From an uncultured Collinsella sp. (lineage in GTDB: Bacteria; Actinomycetota; Coriobacteriia; Coriobacteriales; Coriobacteriaceae): 27,479 nt of DNA. How positions within the stretch are numbered: the stretch's first letter is position 1; every line of letters begins with the position of its first letter. Under the pieces are notes generated by a model. The model worked only from the letters and a program-made list of their open reading frames with translations, was not told the origin of the DNA and did not search any database. The stretch is taken from positions 1 to 27,479 of the forward strand of contig CABRFG010000026.1 in NCBI GenBank assembly GCA_902470095.1, given 5' to 3'. Below, one piece after another: positions 7,003 to 14,855 of this stretch. Both the position numbers and the translations under genes were made by a program.

Positions 7003-8247
7003 ATGGCGGCTCGCGTCTGCCTGGTCCACTATCACGAGGTTGGACTGAAGGGTAAGAACCGCGCACATTTTGAGCATATCCTCATGGATAACATCAAGGC
7101 GGCCTTGGCCGCCTTTTCCGTGAATGCCGTGTCTCGAATTTCCGGTTATATCCTCGTGACCTTTAACGAGCATCAGGCCGATGAGGCGGCGCGTGTCATT
7201 CGCACCGTTCCCGGCGTTGCTCGCGTGTCTTTGGCGTATCACACCAATCGCGACCCTCAGGAGTACTGTGCCGCCGCCGTGAAGGCGCTGCGCGAGTTTG
7301 GTTCCTTCGATTCGTTTAAGGTGCACGCCAAGCGCTCCAATACTGACTATGAGCTCACCTCGATTGACATCAATCGTCAGGTGGGCGAGGTGCTGTGTGA
7401 GGCCTTCCCCGATAAAAAGGTTCAAATGCACGACCCCGATGCGATGGTGCACGTACTGGTGGTCCAGGGTAGCGTTTATGTGTATGCGCGCTCCGAGCGC
7501 GGCGTGGGCGGTCTGCCGGTTGGTTCTGCCGGCAAGGTCGTGACGCTGCTGTCGTCGGGTATCGATTCTCCGGTGGCGACCTGGATGCTCGCGCGTCGCG
7601 GCGCGGTGTGCGTGCCGGTGCATTTCTCCGGTCGTCCGCAGACGCCCGATACGAGCGAGTATTTGGTGCAGGACATCATCCGTGCGCTTGAGCCGGGTGT
7701 CCAGATCGGCCGCCTGTACGTGGTGCCGTTTGGCGACTGCCAGCGTGAGATTTCGGTCACCTGTCCCAGCAACCTGCGCGTGATCATGTATCGCCGCATT
7801 ATGTATTCGGTTGCCGAGCACATTGCACACATCGAGGGCGCCAAGGCCATCGTGACGGGCGAATCGCTTGGGCAGGTTGCCTCCCAAACGCTTGAGAATA
7901 TCATGGCCGTTAACGAGGCCGTGAAGATCCCCGTGTTCCGCCCTCTCATCGGTTCTGACAAGCAGGAGATCATCGCGCGCGCCGAGGAGATCGGTACGTT
8001 TGATATCTCGACTGAGGCCGCTCCCGACTGCTGCACGCTCTTTATGCCGCGCCGTCCCGAGACGCACGCCAAACCCGATGCCGTGCATGAGGCCTGGGAG
8101 TTGTTCGATCACGAGGAGATGATCGAGCGCCTACTCAAGCTGACCGAGTACATCGACTTCGAAAGCAACACGTATAAGGCCCCTAAGACCTTAAAACGCA
8201 AACATTCGGAGCTTGCTCCGCGTGAGATTTACCAAGATCACGAGTAA
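7003..8247 (+). CDS. thiI: tRNA uracil 4-sulfurtransferase ThiI
   Basis: ThiI adenylates tRNA uridine 8 and inserts sulfur to make 4-thiouridine; some members also serve thiazole synthesis. There is an N-terminal ferredoxin-like/THUMP region (about 1-165) and a PP-loop ATPase domain. The 414 residues end after DCCTLFMP (Cys343-Cys344) with no C-terminal rhodanese domain, as in Bacillus-type ThiI, so sulfur must come from a separate carrier. The PP-loop signature SGGxDS reads SSGIDS (184-189), with the first Gly replaced by Ser. The ATG follows the rpoZ stop directly. A strong terminator follows. thiI in a mihF-gmk-rpoZ operon is not the commonest location for it. Confidence 0.93.
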   Translation: MAARVCLVHYHEVGLKGKNRAHFEHILMDNIKAALAAFSVNAVSRISGYILVTFNEHQADEAARVIRTVPGVARVSLAYHTNRDPQEYCAAAVKALREFGSFDSFKVHAKRSNTDYELTSIDINRQVGEVLCEAFPDKKVQMHDPDAMVHVLVVQGSVYVYARSERGVGGLPVGSAGKVVTLLSSGIDSPVATWMLARRGAVCVPVHFSGRPQTPDTSEYLVQDIIRALEPGVQIGRLYVVPFGDCQREISVTCPSNLRVIMYRRIMYSVAEHIAHIEGAKAIVTGESLGQVASQTLENIMAVNEAVKIPVFRPLIGSDKQEIIARAEEIGTFDISTEAAPDCCTLFMPRRPETHAKPDAVHEAWELFDHEEMIERLLKLTEYIDFESNTYKAPKTLKRKHSELAPREIYQDHE

Positions 8248-8257
8248 ATTTGTGCAT

Positions 8258-8290
8258 AGACCGACGATGCGCCTGCATCGTCGGTCTTTT
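8258..8290 (+). terminator. Rho-independent terminator after thiI
   Basis: AGACCGACGATGC (8258-8270) and GCATCGTCGGTCT (8275-8287) form a perfect 13-bp stem with a 4-base loop, followed by TTT. It starts 11 bases after the thiI stop and closes the mihF-gmk-rpoZ-thiI operon. Confidence 0.92.
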
Positions 8291-8362
8291 GCTATCTGGG
8301 CATTTTGCGGCTATGTGTTCATTTGCTGACGTGTGCCTGAATAAATGGATAGATTTGTGCAA

Positions 8363-8405
8363 GGTTTTGGTCGGTTTTTGGTTTGACCGCTAAAACCGGT
8401 TTTGG
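8363..8405 (+). repeat. GGTTTTGG repeats and palindrome upstream of comEA
   Basis: GGTTTTGG occurs at 8363 and 8398, and the variant GGTTTTTGG at 8373, giving offsets of 10 and 25 bases. The palindrome AAAACCGGTTTT sits at 8392-8403 and overlaps the last copy. The 170-base gap between the thiI terminator and comEA has no gene; this cluster is its main structure and is a candidate binding region for a regulator of the DNA-uptake operon. No clear -35/-10 pair is visible. Confidence 0.4.
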
Positions 8406-8460
8406 GGCGTGGCTGTTGCGGGACTCCTTTCCTGACACGATGGTGTTGGGAGGTTTTGCT

Positions 8461-9174
8461 ATGGCGCAGCGCGAACAACACGAACGGGTCAAAAAGATGG
8501 ACCACTGGGCGGACAAGCTGTTCGGTCATAAGACAGTGGTGATGGCGATACTGGTCGTCATTGCGATGGCGAGCGGCTTGGCGATGGCGAACCTTGGCGG
8601 CGGTGCCGGCGGCGTGTCGTTTGAGCGCACTGATGGTACGGGCTCGTTAGTGGAGCCGGGATCCGGCGATGCTTCGAGCGGAAAGACATCCGAAGGCTCT
8701 TCGACTAAGGCTTCTGCCGCGGCAGAGGTCTATGTCGATGTCGATGGCGCCGTTGTGTCGCCTGGTGTATACAGGCTCAAAGACGGGGCACGGGTATCCC
8801 AGGCGATCGATGCCGCCGGCGGGCTGGCGCCCGAGGCTGACGTTACGGGGCTTAATCGGGCATCTAAGGTCACTGATGGACAAAAAATCCATGTTCCAAC
8901 GGTAGGGGAGCAGCAGGCGTCCATTGCGGAAGCCGGTGTTGATGGTGGGGCTTCCACATCATCGGGCGTGAGTGGCGCAACGGGCCTAGTAAACATCAAT
9001 ACGGCAAGCGCGGCAGAGCTGCAGACGCTCTCGGGCATCGGTCCCTCCATGGCCCAGTCGATTATCGATGAACGGACAAAGAACGGTGCTTTTGCCTCGG
9101 TTGACGACCTGATGCGTGTGTCGGGAATCGGCGAGAAGAAGCTTGCCAAAATCAAAGATTGCATCTGCGTATGA
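8461..9174 (+). CDS. comEA: ComEA family DNA-binding competence protein
   Basis: ComEA is the membrane-anchored receptor that binds double-stranded DNA outside the cell and hands it to ComEC. The 237-residue protein has a cytoplasmic start, one membrane segment at about 25-44, a low-complexity Ser/Gly linker, an SLBB domain at about 90-146 (DGAVVSPGVYRL, INAAGG-like IDAAGG), a second linker, and a C-terminal double helix-hairpin-helix (VNINTASAAELQTLSGIG at 177-194 and VSGIGEKKLAKIK). ATG 8461 has TGGGAGG seven bases upstream; a longer in-frame start at 8383 adds an unconserved stretch and is rejected. The stop overlaps the comEC start as ATGA. Confidence 0.92.
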   Translation: MAQREQHERVKKMDHWADKLFGHKTVVMAILVVIAMASGLAMANLGGGAGGVSFERTDGTGSLVEPGSGDASSGKTSEGSSTKASAAAEVYVDVDGAVVSPGVYRLKDGARVSQAIDAAGGLAPEADVTGLNRASKVTDGQKIHVPTVGEQQASIAEAGVDGGASTSSGVSGATGLVNINTASAAELQTLSGIGPSMAQSIIDERTKNGAFASVDDLMRVSGIGEKKLAKIKDCICV

Positions 9175-10847
9175 GTGCGACCGAGCGCGAGCGTGTTATG
9201 CCTCCGCGGCCCCTGCTTCCGTGGACGATGGCCCTGTGTGCCGGCATGTGCATGAGCTGTGTCCTCGTGCTCAACATGGCCGCTGATGCGCTGCTGAGGG
9301 AGCGGGCGCCGGCGGTCGGGCCGCTATGGACCATTCCCTTTGCGGCGGCGGTATTCGTTGTGCTGGCTCTATCATGTGCGCGGCTTGCTCCTTGGAAGCG
9401 GTGGCTGTATGCCGCGTCCGTCGGTCTCGTGGCGGGAGCGATCGTCTCGGCGTGGTGGGCTGCGGGCGCGCTCAGCGCCTCGAAGGCGCTCGACGGTCGA
9501 GCGGCAAGCGGCTTCGAGTTTGTCGTGCAGGGCGATCCATCCATAAACGACGACGTGTATTCCTATACCTGCGAGGCACACGCGGACGGTAAGAACTTGA
9601 CAACGGTTCGCCTATCGTGCGACCGCGAGCTCAAGGTCGGGGCGCACGTGCGTGTTATCGGTCGCGTTTCGCGTTTTGAGAACGATGCGTATGGACGATC
9701 GCGCGTGCTCCGAGGCGAGGTATGCAAGGTAAAAGCCGTTCGGATTGTGTCGGTCGATGAGGGCTCTCCGGGGCCGCTGCTTCGGCTGCGAAATGGGCTG
9801 CTTGCGTCCATCGCGCCTGCGACCGACCCGGCGCGTGCACTCATAGCCGGTGTCGTCTGCGGTCGTTCGGCCGAGCTGCGCGCCCAGTCGGCGGGCGATT
9901 GGTTTTCGGTGACGGGAACGGCGCATCTTATAGCCGTCTCCGGCAGCCATTTGGCTATCGTGGGGTTTGTAATCGAGGGTGTATTGCAAAAGACTCGCTG
10001 CTCACGTGGTCTTCAGCGGGCGATATTGGCGATAACGCTTGTGGGCTACGCTGTCTTTACGGGCGCCTCTCCCTCGGCCGTGCGCGCGTGCTGCATGGTG
10101 TTCGCGACGCTTGTCGTAAACGGCGCGGGGCGTCGCCGGCACGGCGCATCGGCTCTCTTCGTAACCATGTCCATCTTTGTGCTACTGCGGCCGACGGTGC
10201 TGTTCGAGATGGGCTTTCAGCTCTCGTGTGCAAGCGTCTTTTCGATCCTGTGCTTTTGCTCCTATGCGACCTACGCTTTGGGTGAGCTGGGTGTGCCATC
10301 GGGCGTTGCCAACATATTTTCCGTCACGCTGTGCTCGCAACTGGCGACACTTCCCATTACCATTCCCGCCTTTGGTGCGTTCTCGCTCATTGCTCCGCTG
10401 GCAAATGCGGTCATTGGTCCGGTGGTGAGCGTACTGCTTGCTGTGTCGATCGTGATGGTTCCCTTTTCGCTCGTGGCACCGTTGCGGACTTGGGCGCTCG
10501 TAGTGCCCATGGTTACCGCCCGTTGCACACTGTTCTTCGAGCAGCTGTTTGCCGCCGTGCCTGGTGCATCTGTGAGTGTGCCGCCCGATATACCTAGTGC
10601 CGTGTTTGCTGGCGGTTCTGTTGGTCTGGTGGCCGCGTCCCCGTGCACGTCCTATGGCGGTGGGGCTTTCATGCCTGGTGCTCTTGGCTGCGATTCCGTA
10701 CGTCTACTGGGATCGATTCGCTCCGCCTTCGGTGACGGTGCTCGATGTGGGCCAGGCGGATGCGATTCTTATCCGCCAGGGCAGCGCATTAGCACTCGTC
10801 GACTGCGGGCTCGATGCGCGCGTGGTAGCGGCGTTGGTTCGCAATAA
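9171..10847 (+). CDS. comEC: ComEC/Rec2 channel protein, N-terminal fragment (frameshifted)
   Basis: ComEC forms the inner-membrane channel for single-stranded DNA during transformation. This frame holds several membrane segments, the extracytoplasmic soluble region (about 90-190), and the competence domain with TGTAHLIAVSGSHLAIV near residue 247, a hallmark motif. Recognisable ComEC sequence runs to about 10586 (residue 472, PGASVSVPP). After this the frame turns into Gly/Arg/Ser-rich sequence with no family similarity and stops at 10847, while the missing domain continues in the +1 frame from about 10588. Skipping one base near 10581-10590 would give a protein of about 763 residues, the usual length. 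The gene is therefore broken, frameshifted by programme, or affected by a base error. Confidence 0.85.
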   Translation: MSATERERVMPPRPLLPWTMALCAGMCMSCVLVLNMAADALLRERAPAVGPLWTIPFAAAVFVVLALSCARLAPWKRWLYAASVGLVAGAIVSAWWAAGALSASKALDGRAASGFEFVVQGDPSINDDVYSYTCEAHADGKNLTTVRLSCDRELKVGAHVRVIGRVSRFENDAYGRSRVLRGEVCKVKAVRIVSVDEGSPGPLLRLRNGLLASIAPATDPARALIAGVVCGRSAELRAQSAGDWFSVTGTAHLIAVSGSHLAIVGFVIEGVLQKTRCSRGLQRAILAITLVGYAVFTGASPSAVRACCMVFATLVVNGAGRRRHGASALFVTMSIFVLLRPTVLFEMGFQLSCASVFSILCFCSYATYALGELGVPSGVANIFSVTLCSQLATLPITIPAFGAFSLIAPLANAVIGPVVSVLLAVSIVMVPFSLVAPLRTWALVVPMVTARCTLFFEQLFAAVPGASVSVPPDIPSAVFAGGSVGLVAASPCTSYGGGAFMPGALGCDSVRLLGSIRSAFGDGARCGPGGCDSYPPGQRISTRRLRARCARGSGVGSQ

Positions 10848-11463
10848 CGTGCACCATATCGATGCCGTCTTTGTGACGCATTGGGATGAGGACCACTGGG
10901 GTGGTCTACCTGCCGTGCTCGAACAGTTTTCGGTCGGAACGATTGCCGTGGCGGCGGATGCGTTGGAGGATGCTCCTGCCGAGGTATTGAATCGACCTGG
11001 CGTTGAGTATCGGCAGGTGCGCCGTGGGGATACGGTCGACATCGGCTCATTTTGTGCCCGCGTGATGTGGCCGTTCGAGTCCGTAGATGGCGAGGGAAAT
11101 GAGGACTCGCTTGTCCTGCTACTCTCTTATGTTCAGGAAGGCAAGAGCCTGCGTATGCTCCTCACTGGTGATGCCGAGCTCGACCAAGAACGGGAATTCG
11201 TGCAGGAGGTGGGGGATATCGATGTTCTTAAACTTGGGCATCACGGCTCCAAGGTTTCAGTCGATGGTGAGTTGCTGGACGTCCTGAGACCCGAGCTTTC
11301 CCTCGCGAGCGCCGGCAAGGGGAATCGATACGGTCATCCGTCGGATGCCTGCATCGATGCCGTTCAGGAAGCGGGCGGTGCGTTCGCATGCACCATCGAA
11401 CACGGTGATATCACCATCAGCCCGACCGCAAAGGGCTTTGCGATGCGATGCCAGCGACCGTGA
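10576..11463 (+). CDS. comEC: ComEC/Rec2 C-terminal metallo-beta-lactamase-like fragment
   Basis: This frame begins with two hydrophobic segments (LVPCLLAVLLVWW and LSCLVLLAAIPYVYW) and continues into the ComEC-type metallo-beta-lactamase domain: VTVLDVGQADAILI, the metal motif THWDEDH at 101-107, LLTGDAE and LGHHGSK. In intact ComEC this domain may degrade the non-transported strand. The frame opens right after a TGA at 10573-10575. Its first possible starts are GTG 10576 and ATG 10654, neither with a clear ribosome binding site, so independent translation is doubtful. It overlaps the N-terminal frame by 272 bases. I read it as the second half of a single frameshifted comEC. Confidence 0.85.
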   Translation: MCRPIYLVPCLLAVLLVWWPRPRARPMAVGLSCLVLLAAIPYVYWDRFAPPSVTVLDVGQADAILIRQGSALALVDCGLDARVVAALVRNNVHHIDAVFVTHWDEDHWGGLPAVLEQFSVGTIAVAADALEDAPAEVLNRPGVEYRQVRRGDTVDIGSFCARVMWPFESVDGEGNEDSLVLLLSYVQEGKSLRMLLTGDAELDQEREFVQEVGDIDVLKLGHHGSKVSVDGELLDVLRPELSLASAGKGNRYGHPSDACIDAVQEAGGAFACTIEHGDITISPTAKGFAMRCQRP

Positions 11464-11471
11464 CGACGTCG

Positions 11472-11501
11472 TTGGCGTGTGGTGGGCCCCTGGGCTAGAA
11501 T
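11472..11501 (+). promoter_or_regulatory. Candidate holA promoter
   Basis: TTGGCG (11472-11477) and TAGAAT (11496-11501) are separated by 18 bp. The -10 matches TATAAT at 5 of 6 positions. The start point would be near 11508, giving a leader of about 34 bases before holA, independent of the broken comEC. Confidence 0.5.
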
Positions 11502-11541
11502 GGCACGGAACGAATACGAAGGCCTGCGGGAGGGGAGCGTA

Positions 11542-12504
11542 ATGTCCGAAACCGGTCTGCTGCCGGCATATCTGATCGTCGGTACCGACGGCGTCAAGCG
11601 CGATCACGCCGTCTCGCGTATGAAGGCGCGTCTGGAAAAGTCGGGCATGGTCGAGTTCAACCTCGACGAGCGCGACATGACCAAGGACCCCGATATCGAG
11701 TCCATTATCGGATCGCTTAACACCTTTCCGATGGGCAGCGAGTTTCGCTTGGTAATCCTTGATGGCTGCTCAAAGCTCGCTAAGGCGGTCTCGGAGCCGC
11801 TTGTCGACTATCTGGCGAGTCCCAGCCCCACGACGGTCTGCCTCATCATCGCCGACTCGCTTGCCAAGAACACGCGCCTGTATAAGGCGATCGCCAAAAT
11901 CGACAAGAAGGCCGTGATCGATTGCTCCGGCACCAAGCGCTGGGAGTTACCGCGCCGCGTGCAGCAGATGGCGACGCAGCGCGGCAAGTCGATCTCGACG
12001 GCGGCTGCCGAGGAGCTTGTCTCGCGTTCGGGTGAAAACACTCGCATGCTCGATAACGACTTGGCTAAGCTTGTCCAGATGGTCGAGGCGCCCCAGATTG
12101 AGCTTGCCGACGTTGAGCGCTGGATTGTACGTACGGCCGAGGTTCAACCCTGGGACTTTCTCAATGCAGTCTCGGCCCGTGACATGCGCCGCTCGCTCGA
12201 GCTCTTCAATCTACTGCCCGCCAAGAGCTACGTGTGGACTTACACATTGTTGTGCGGCCGCATTCGCGAGCTTATCGTTGCCAAGGCGCTCGATGCGCGC
12301 GGACAGGGTCGTGAGCTGGCCGCAACGCTCAAGCTCCAGTCCTGGCAGGTCAAGAATCACCTGACCTGGGCACGTCGCTTTTCGATGGCAGAGCTCGTCG
12401 CAGCGCTCGAGGGTGCGGTCGATGTGGGGCTCGCGCTCAAGGGTTCGGCCGATTCTCAGACCGCGCTTTTGCTCTGGATTACGAACATCTTGAGAAAATC
12501 GTGA
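11542..12504 (+). CDS. holA: DNA polymerase III subunit delta
   Basis: HolA is the clamp-loader subunit that opens the beta sliding clamp. The 320-residue protein starts with the family fold LPAYLIVGTDGVKRDHAV, has LVILDGCSKL and PTTVCLIIADSL in the AAA-like domain, and a C-terminal collar region ending SDSQTALLLWI-type (here SADSQTALLLWITNIL). There is no P-loop, as expected for delta. ATG 11542 has a strong GGAGGGGAG; an upstream in-frame GTG at 11479 would include the -10 and is rejected. The comEC-holA-rpsT-lepA order is conserved in many Gram-positive bacteria and supports the call. Confidence 0.92.
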   Translation: MSETGLLPAYLIVGTDGVKRDHAVSRMKARLEKSGMVEFNLDERDMTKDPDIESIIGSLNTFPMGSEFRLVILDGCSKLAKAVSEPLVDYLASPSPTTVCLIIADSLAKNTRLYKAIAKIDKKAVIDCSGTKRWELPRRVQQMATQRGKSISTAAAEELVSRSGENTRMLDNDLAKLVQMVEAPQIELADVERWIVRTAEVQPWDFLNAVSARDMRRSLELFNLLPAKSYVWTYTLLCGRIRELIVAKALDARGQGRELAATLKLQSWQVKNHLTWARRFSMAELVAALEGAVDVGLALKGSADSQTALLLWITNILRKS

Positions 12505-12553
12505 TGATACCTGCCTATTTGACAAATTCGTTCTATCCCTTTGAGGGGGAGCG

Positions 12554-12562
12554 TGCTATAGT
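12554..12562 (+). promoter_or_regulatory. rpsT promoter, extended -10
   Basis: TGCTATAGT combines a TGn extension with TATAGT. The transcript would start near 12569, about 69 bases upstream of rpsT. A perfect TTGACA at 12519-12524 is too far away (32 bp) to act as its -35. Confidence 0.55.
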
Positions 12563-12572
12563 AGGCGCTTGC

Positions 12573-12610
12573 ATGACCTCACCGTGTCTCAGAGGTGTCA
12601 TACATTTTTT
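12573..12610 (+). promoter_or_regulatory. Terminator-like hairpin in the rpsT leader
   Basis: ATGAC-CTC (12573-12580) can pair with GAG-GT-GTCAT (12592-12601), leaving a 2-base bulge and an 11-base loop; TACATTTTTT follows. It would be the first structure in the transcript. It could be a weak attenuator or an S20 autoregulatory element, but the stem is imperfect and I know no match to a named leader family. Confidence 0.3.
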
Positions 12611-12637
12611 GCAAGGAACTCGAAAGGAACTCCAGAA

Positions 12638-12943
12638 GTGGCAAACATCAAGTCTCAGAAGAAGCGTATCCGCACCAATGAGGCAGCTCGCATGCGTAAC
12701 AAGGCTGTCAAGTCCGAGCTCAAGACGCTGACCAAGCACGTCCAGTCCGCCGTCGCCGAGGGCGACGCCGAGAAGGCCGTCAACGCCTACAACACCCTGA
12801 AGGACTGGGAGAAGGCCCAGGCTGCCCTCAAGACCGTCACCAAGCGTCTCGACATGGCTGCCGCCAAGCATGTTATCCACAAGAACCAGGCTTCCAACCG
12901 CAAGTCCGGTCTTGCCAAGCTCGTGAACAGCATCAACGCTTAA
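12638..12943 (+). CDS. rpsT: 30S ribosomal protein S20
   Basis: S20 binds 16S rRNA early in 30S assembly. The 101-residue basic protein begins ANIKSQKKRIRTNEAARMRN, the classic S20 opening, and ends HKNQASNRKSGLAKLVN, the conserved C-terminal helix. It is slightly longer than the usual 86-90 residues. The start is GTG at 12638, with AAAGGAAC about eight bases upstream; the longer reading from GTG/ATG codons further up is not conserved. It has its own promoter and is closed by a strong terminator, so it is probably a single-gene transcript. Highly expressed codon use agrees. Confidence 0.95.
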   Translation: MANIKSQKKRIRTNEAARMRNKAVKSELKTLTKHVQSAVAEGDAEKAVNAYNTLKDWEKAQAALKTVTKRLDMAAAKHVIHKNQASNRKSGLAKLVNSINA

Positions 12944-12977
12944 GTTGTAAATTTCACACCACACAGATTACGCGCAT

Positions 12978-13014
12978 AAATGGAGCCTGTTTTATGGAAC
13001 AGGCTCCATTTTTT
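12978..13014 (+). terminator. Rho-independent terminator after rpsT
   Basis: ATGGAGCCTGTT (12980-12991) pairs perfectly with AACAGGCTCCAT (12998-13009), loop TTATGG, followed by a six-base T run. Flanking A and T extend the stem. It is a textbook terminator, 35 bases after the rpsT stop, and separates it from lepA. Confidence 0.95.
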
Positions 13015-13017
13015 GTA

Positions 13018-13032
13018 CCGCTCGGGTAAGAT
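13018..13032 (+). promoter_or_regulatory. Candidate lepA promoter giving a leaderless start
   Basis: TAAGAT (13027-13032) is a good -10 and lies only seven bases before the lepA ATG, so the transcript would begin at or within a base of the start codon. No convincing ribosome binding site precedes the ATG, which agrees with leaderless translation. The 11-base string CCGCTCGGGTA that covers the -10 start recurs at 17136-17146 upstream of the next J-domain gene. Confidence 0.45.
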
Positions 13033-13039
13033 AGTCCGC

Positions 13040-14851
13040 ATGAATACTTCAATTGACATTTCCCACATCCGCAACTTCTCAATCGTTGCGCACATCGACC
13101 ATGGCAAGTCCACGATCAGCGATCGCATTCTCGAGCTCACCCATACCGTCGACGAACGCGACATGGAGTCGCAGCTGCTCGACACCATGGATATCGAGCG
13201 CGAGCGCGGCATCACGATCAAGTCCAATGCCGTTCGCGTTTCCTATGACGCCGACGATGGTGAGACGTATCAGTTCAACCTAATCGATACGCCGGGCCAC
13301 GTGGACTTTACCTATGAGGTCTCGCGTTCGCTGGCCGCCTGTGAGGGCGCGGTGCTCGTCGTCGACGCCACGCAGGGCGTCGAGGCGCAGACCGTCTCCA
13401 ACGCGACGCTCGCCATGAACGCCAATCTGGACATTGTGCCGGCCATCAACAAGATCGACCTGCCCTCGGCCCATCCCGACGAGGTTAAGACCGAGATCGA
13501 GGATGACCTGGCGATTCCTGCCGATGATGCCGTGTGTGTCTCGGGCAAGACCGGCGAGGGCATCCACGATCTGCTGGAGTCCATTGTCTTTTTGATCTCT
13601 CCGCCCAAGGGCGATGCGAACGCTCCGCTCAAGGCACTCATTCTGGATTCATACTTCGACGAGTATCGTGGCGTCGTCGCCACGGTCCGCGTCTTTGACG
13701 GTTCCATCAAAAAGGGCGATACCCTGCGCATGATGCAGGCAAAGGGCGACTTTTTGGTCGATGGCGTGGGCGTCAAGCGTCCCGCCGAGACCCCGGTCGA
13801 TGCGCTGACGGTCGGCGAGGTGGGCTACGTGGTCACGGGCCTGAAGGACCCCGAGGCCGTTCGCGTCGGCGATACCCTTACGTGGGCGTCGAATCCCTGC
13901 CCCGAGCCGCTTCCCGGCTACCGCGAGGCCAAGCCCATGGTCTATACGGGCCTGTTCCCGATTGATAACAAGGACTACGAGAACCTGCGTGACGCGCTCG
14001 ATAAGCTGCACGTCAACGACCCGTCGTTGGTGTGGGAGCCCGAGACCTCGGTGGCGCTCGGCTTTGGCTTCCGCGTGGGCTTCCTGGGTCTGCTGCACAT
14101 GGAAGTCGTCAAGGAACGCCTGGAGCGCGAGTTCAACCTGGACCTCATTGCCACGAGTCCCTCGGTCGACTATCACGTCTACAAGACCGACGGCGAAATG
14201 ATCGATGTCCGCAGCCCGCAGGATCTTCCCGAGGCCACGCGCATCGAGCGCATCGAGGAACCCTACCTCAAGGCAAAGATCATCTGCCCGCCTGAGTACA
14301 CGGGTGCCGTCATGCAGCTCGCCATCGAGCACCGCGGCATTACGACCGACATGATCCATCTCACGAGCAAGTCGGTTGAGATGCGCTTCGATATGCCGCT
14401 TGCCGAGCTCATTTTGGACTTCTTTGACCAGCTCAAGAGTCGCACCAAGGGGTATGCCTCGCTCGACTACGAGTTCAACGAGTACCGTCCCTCCGAGCTC
14501 GTTAAGCTCGATATCTTGCTTTCGGGCGACGAGGTGGACGCGCTGTCGTTTATCGTCCATAAGGACAAGGCCTATGGCCTGGCTCGTGGTCTGTGCGACA
14601 AACTTAAGGAGATCATCCCGCGTCAGCTGTTCGAGGTTCCCATCCAGGGTGCTATCGGCAACAAGATCATCGCCCGTTCTACCGTCAAAGCGCGTCGCAA
14701 GGACGTTCTTGCAAAGTGCTACGGCGGCGATATCTCGCGTAAGCGCAAGCTGCTCGAGAAGCAGAAAGAGGGCAAGAAGCGCATGAAGGCCATCGGCTCG
14801 GTCGAGGTCCCGCAGGAGGCCTTTATGGCGATCCTCAAGGTGGACGAGTAG
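13040..14851 (+). CDS. lepA: Elongation factor 4 (LepA)
   Basis: LepA is a ribosome-associated GTPase related to EF-G, implicated in back-translocation and in 30S biogenesis. The GTP motifs are AHIDHGKST (17-25), RGITI, DTPGHVD and NKIDLP. Domain II, the EF-G-like domains and the LepA-specific C-terminal domain follow, ending with ARRKDVLAKCYGGD and KRMKAIGSVEVP. The 603 residues are the family norm. ATG 13040 aligns with the conserved IRNFSIVAHID start; an upstream in-frame start would lie in the rpsT terminator. The ribosome binding site is weak and the gene may be leaderless. dusB begins 4 bases after its stop. Confidence 0.96.
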   Translation: MNTSIDISHIRNFSIVAHIDHGKSTISDRILELTHTVDERDMESQLLDTMDIERERGITIKSNAVRVSYDADDGETYQFNLIDTPGHVDFTYEVSRSLAACEGAVLVVDATQGVEAQTVSNATLAMNANLDIVPAINKIDLPSAHPDEVKTEIEDDLAIPADDAVCVSGKTGEGIHDLLESIVFLISPPKGDANAPLKALILDSYFDEYRGVVATVRVFDGSIKKGDTLRMMQAKGDFLVDGVGVKRPAETPVDALTVGEVGYVVTGLKDPEAVRVGDTLTWASNPCPEPLPGYREAKPMVYTGLFPIDNKDYENLRDALDKLHVNDPSLVWEPETSVALGFGFRVGFLGLLHMEVVKERLEREFNLDLIATSPSVDYHVYKTDGEMIDVRSPQDLPEATRIERIEEPYLKAKIICPPEYTGAVMQLAIEHRGITTDMIHLTSKSVEMRFDMPLAELILDFFDQLKSRTKGYASLDYEFNEYRPSELVKLDILLSGDEVDALSFIVHKDKAYGLARGLCDKLKEIIPRQLFEVPIQGAIGNKIIARSTVKARRKDVLAKCYGGDISRKRKLLEKQKEGKKRMKAIGSVEVPQEAFMAILKVDE

Positions 14852-14855
14852 GTCT

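Noticed and set aside
6631..8112. Long open frame on the - strand across thiI
   Set aside because: It is the codon-bias shadow of rpoZ and thiI, with no ribosome binding site and no domain.
12519..12562. TTGACA and TATAGT as a paired rpsT promoter
   Set aside because: The spacer is 32 bp. The extended -10 alone explains the promoter better.
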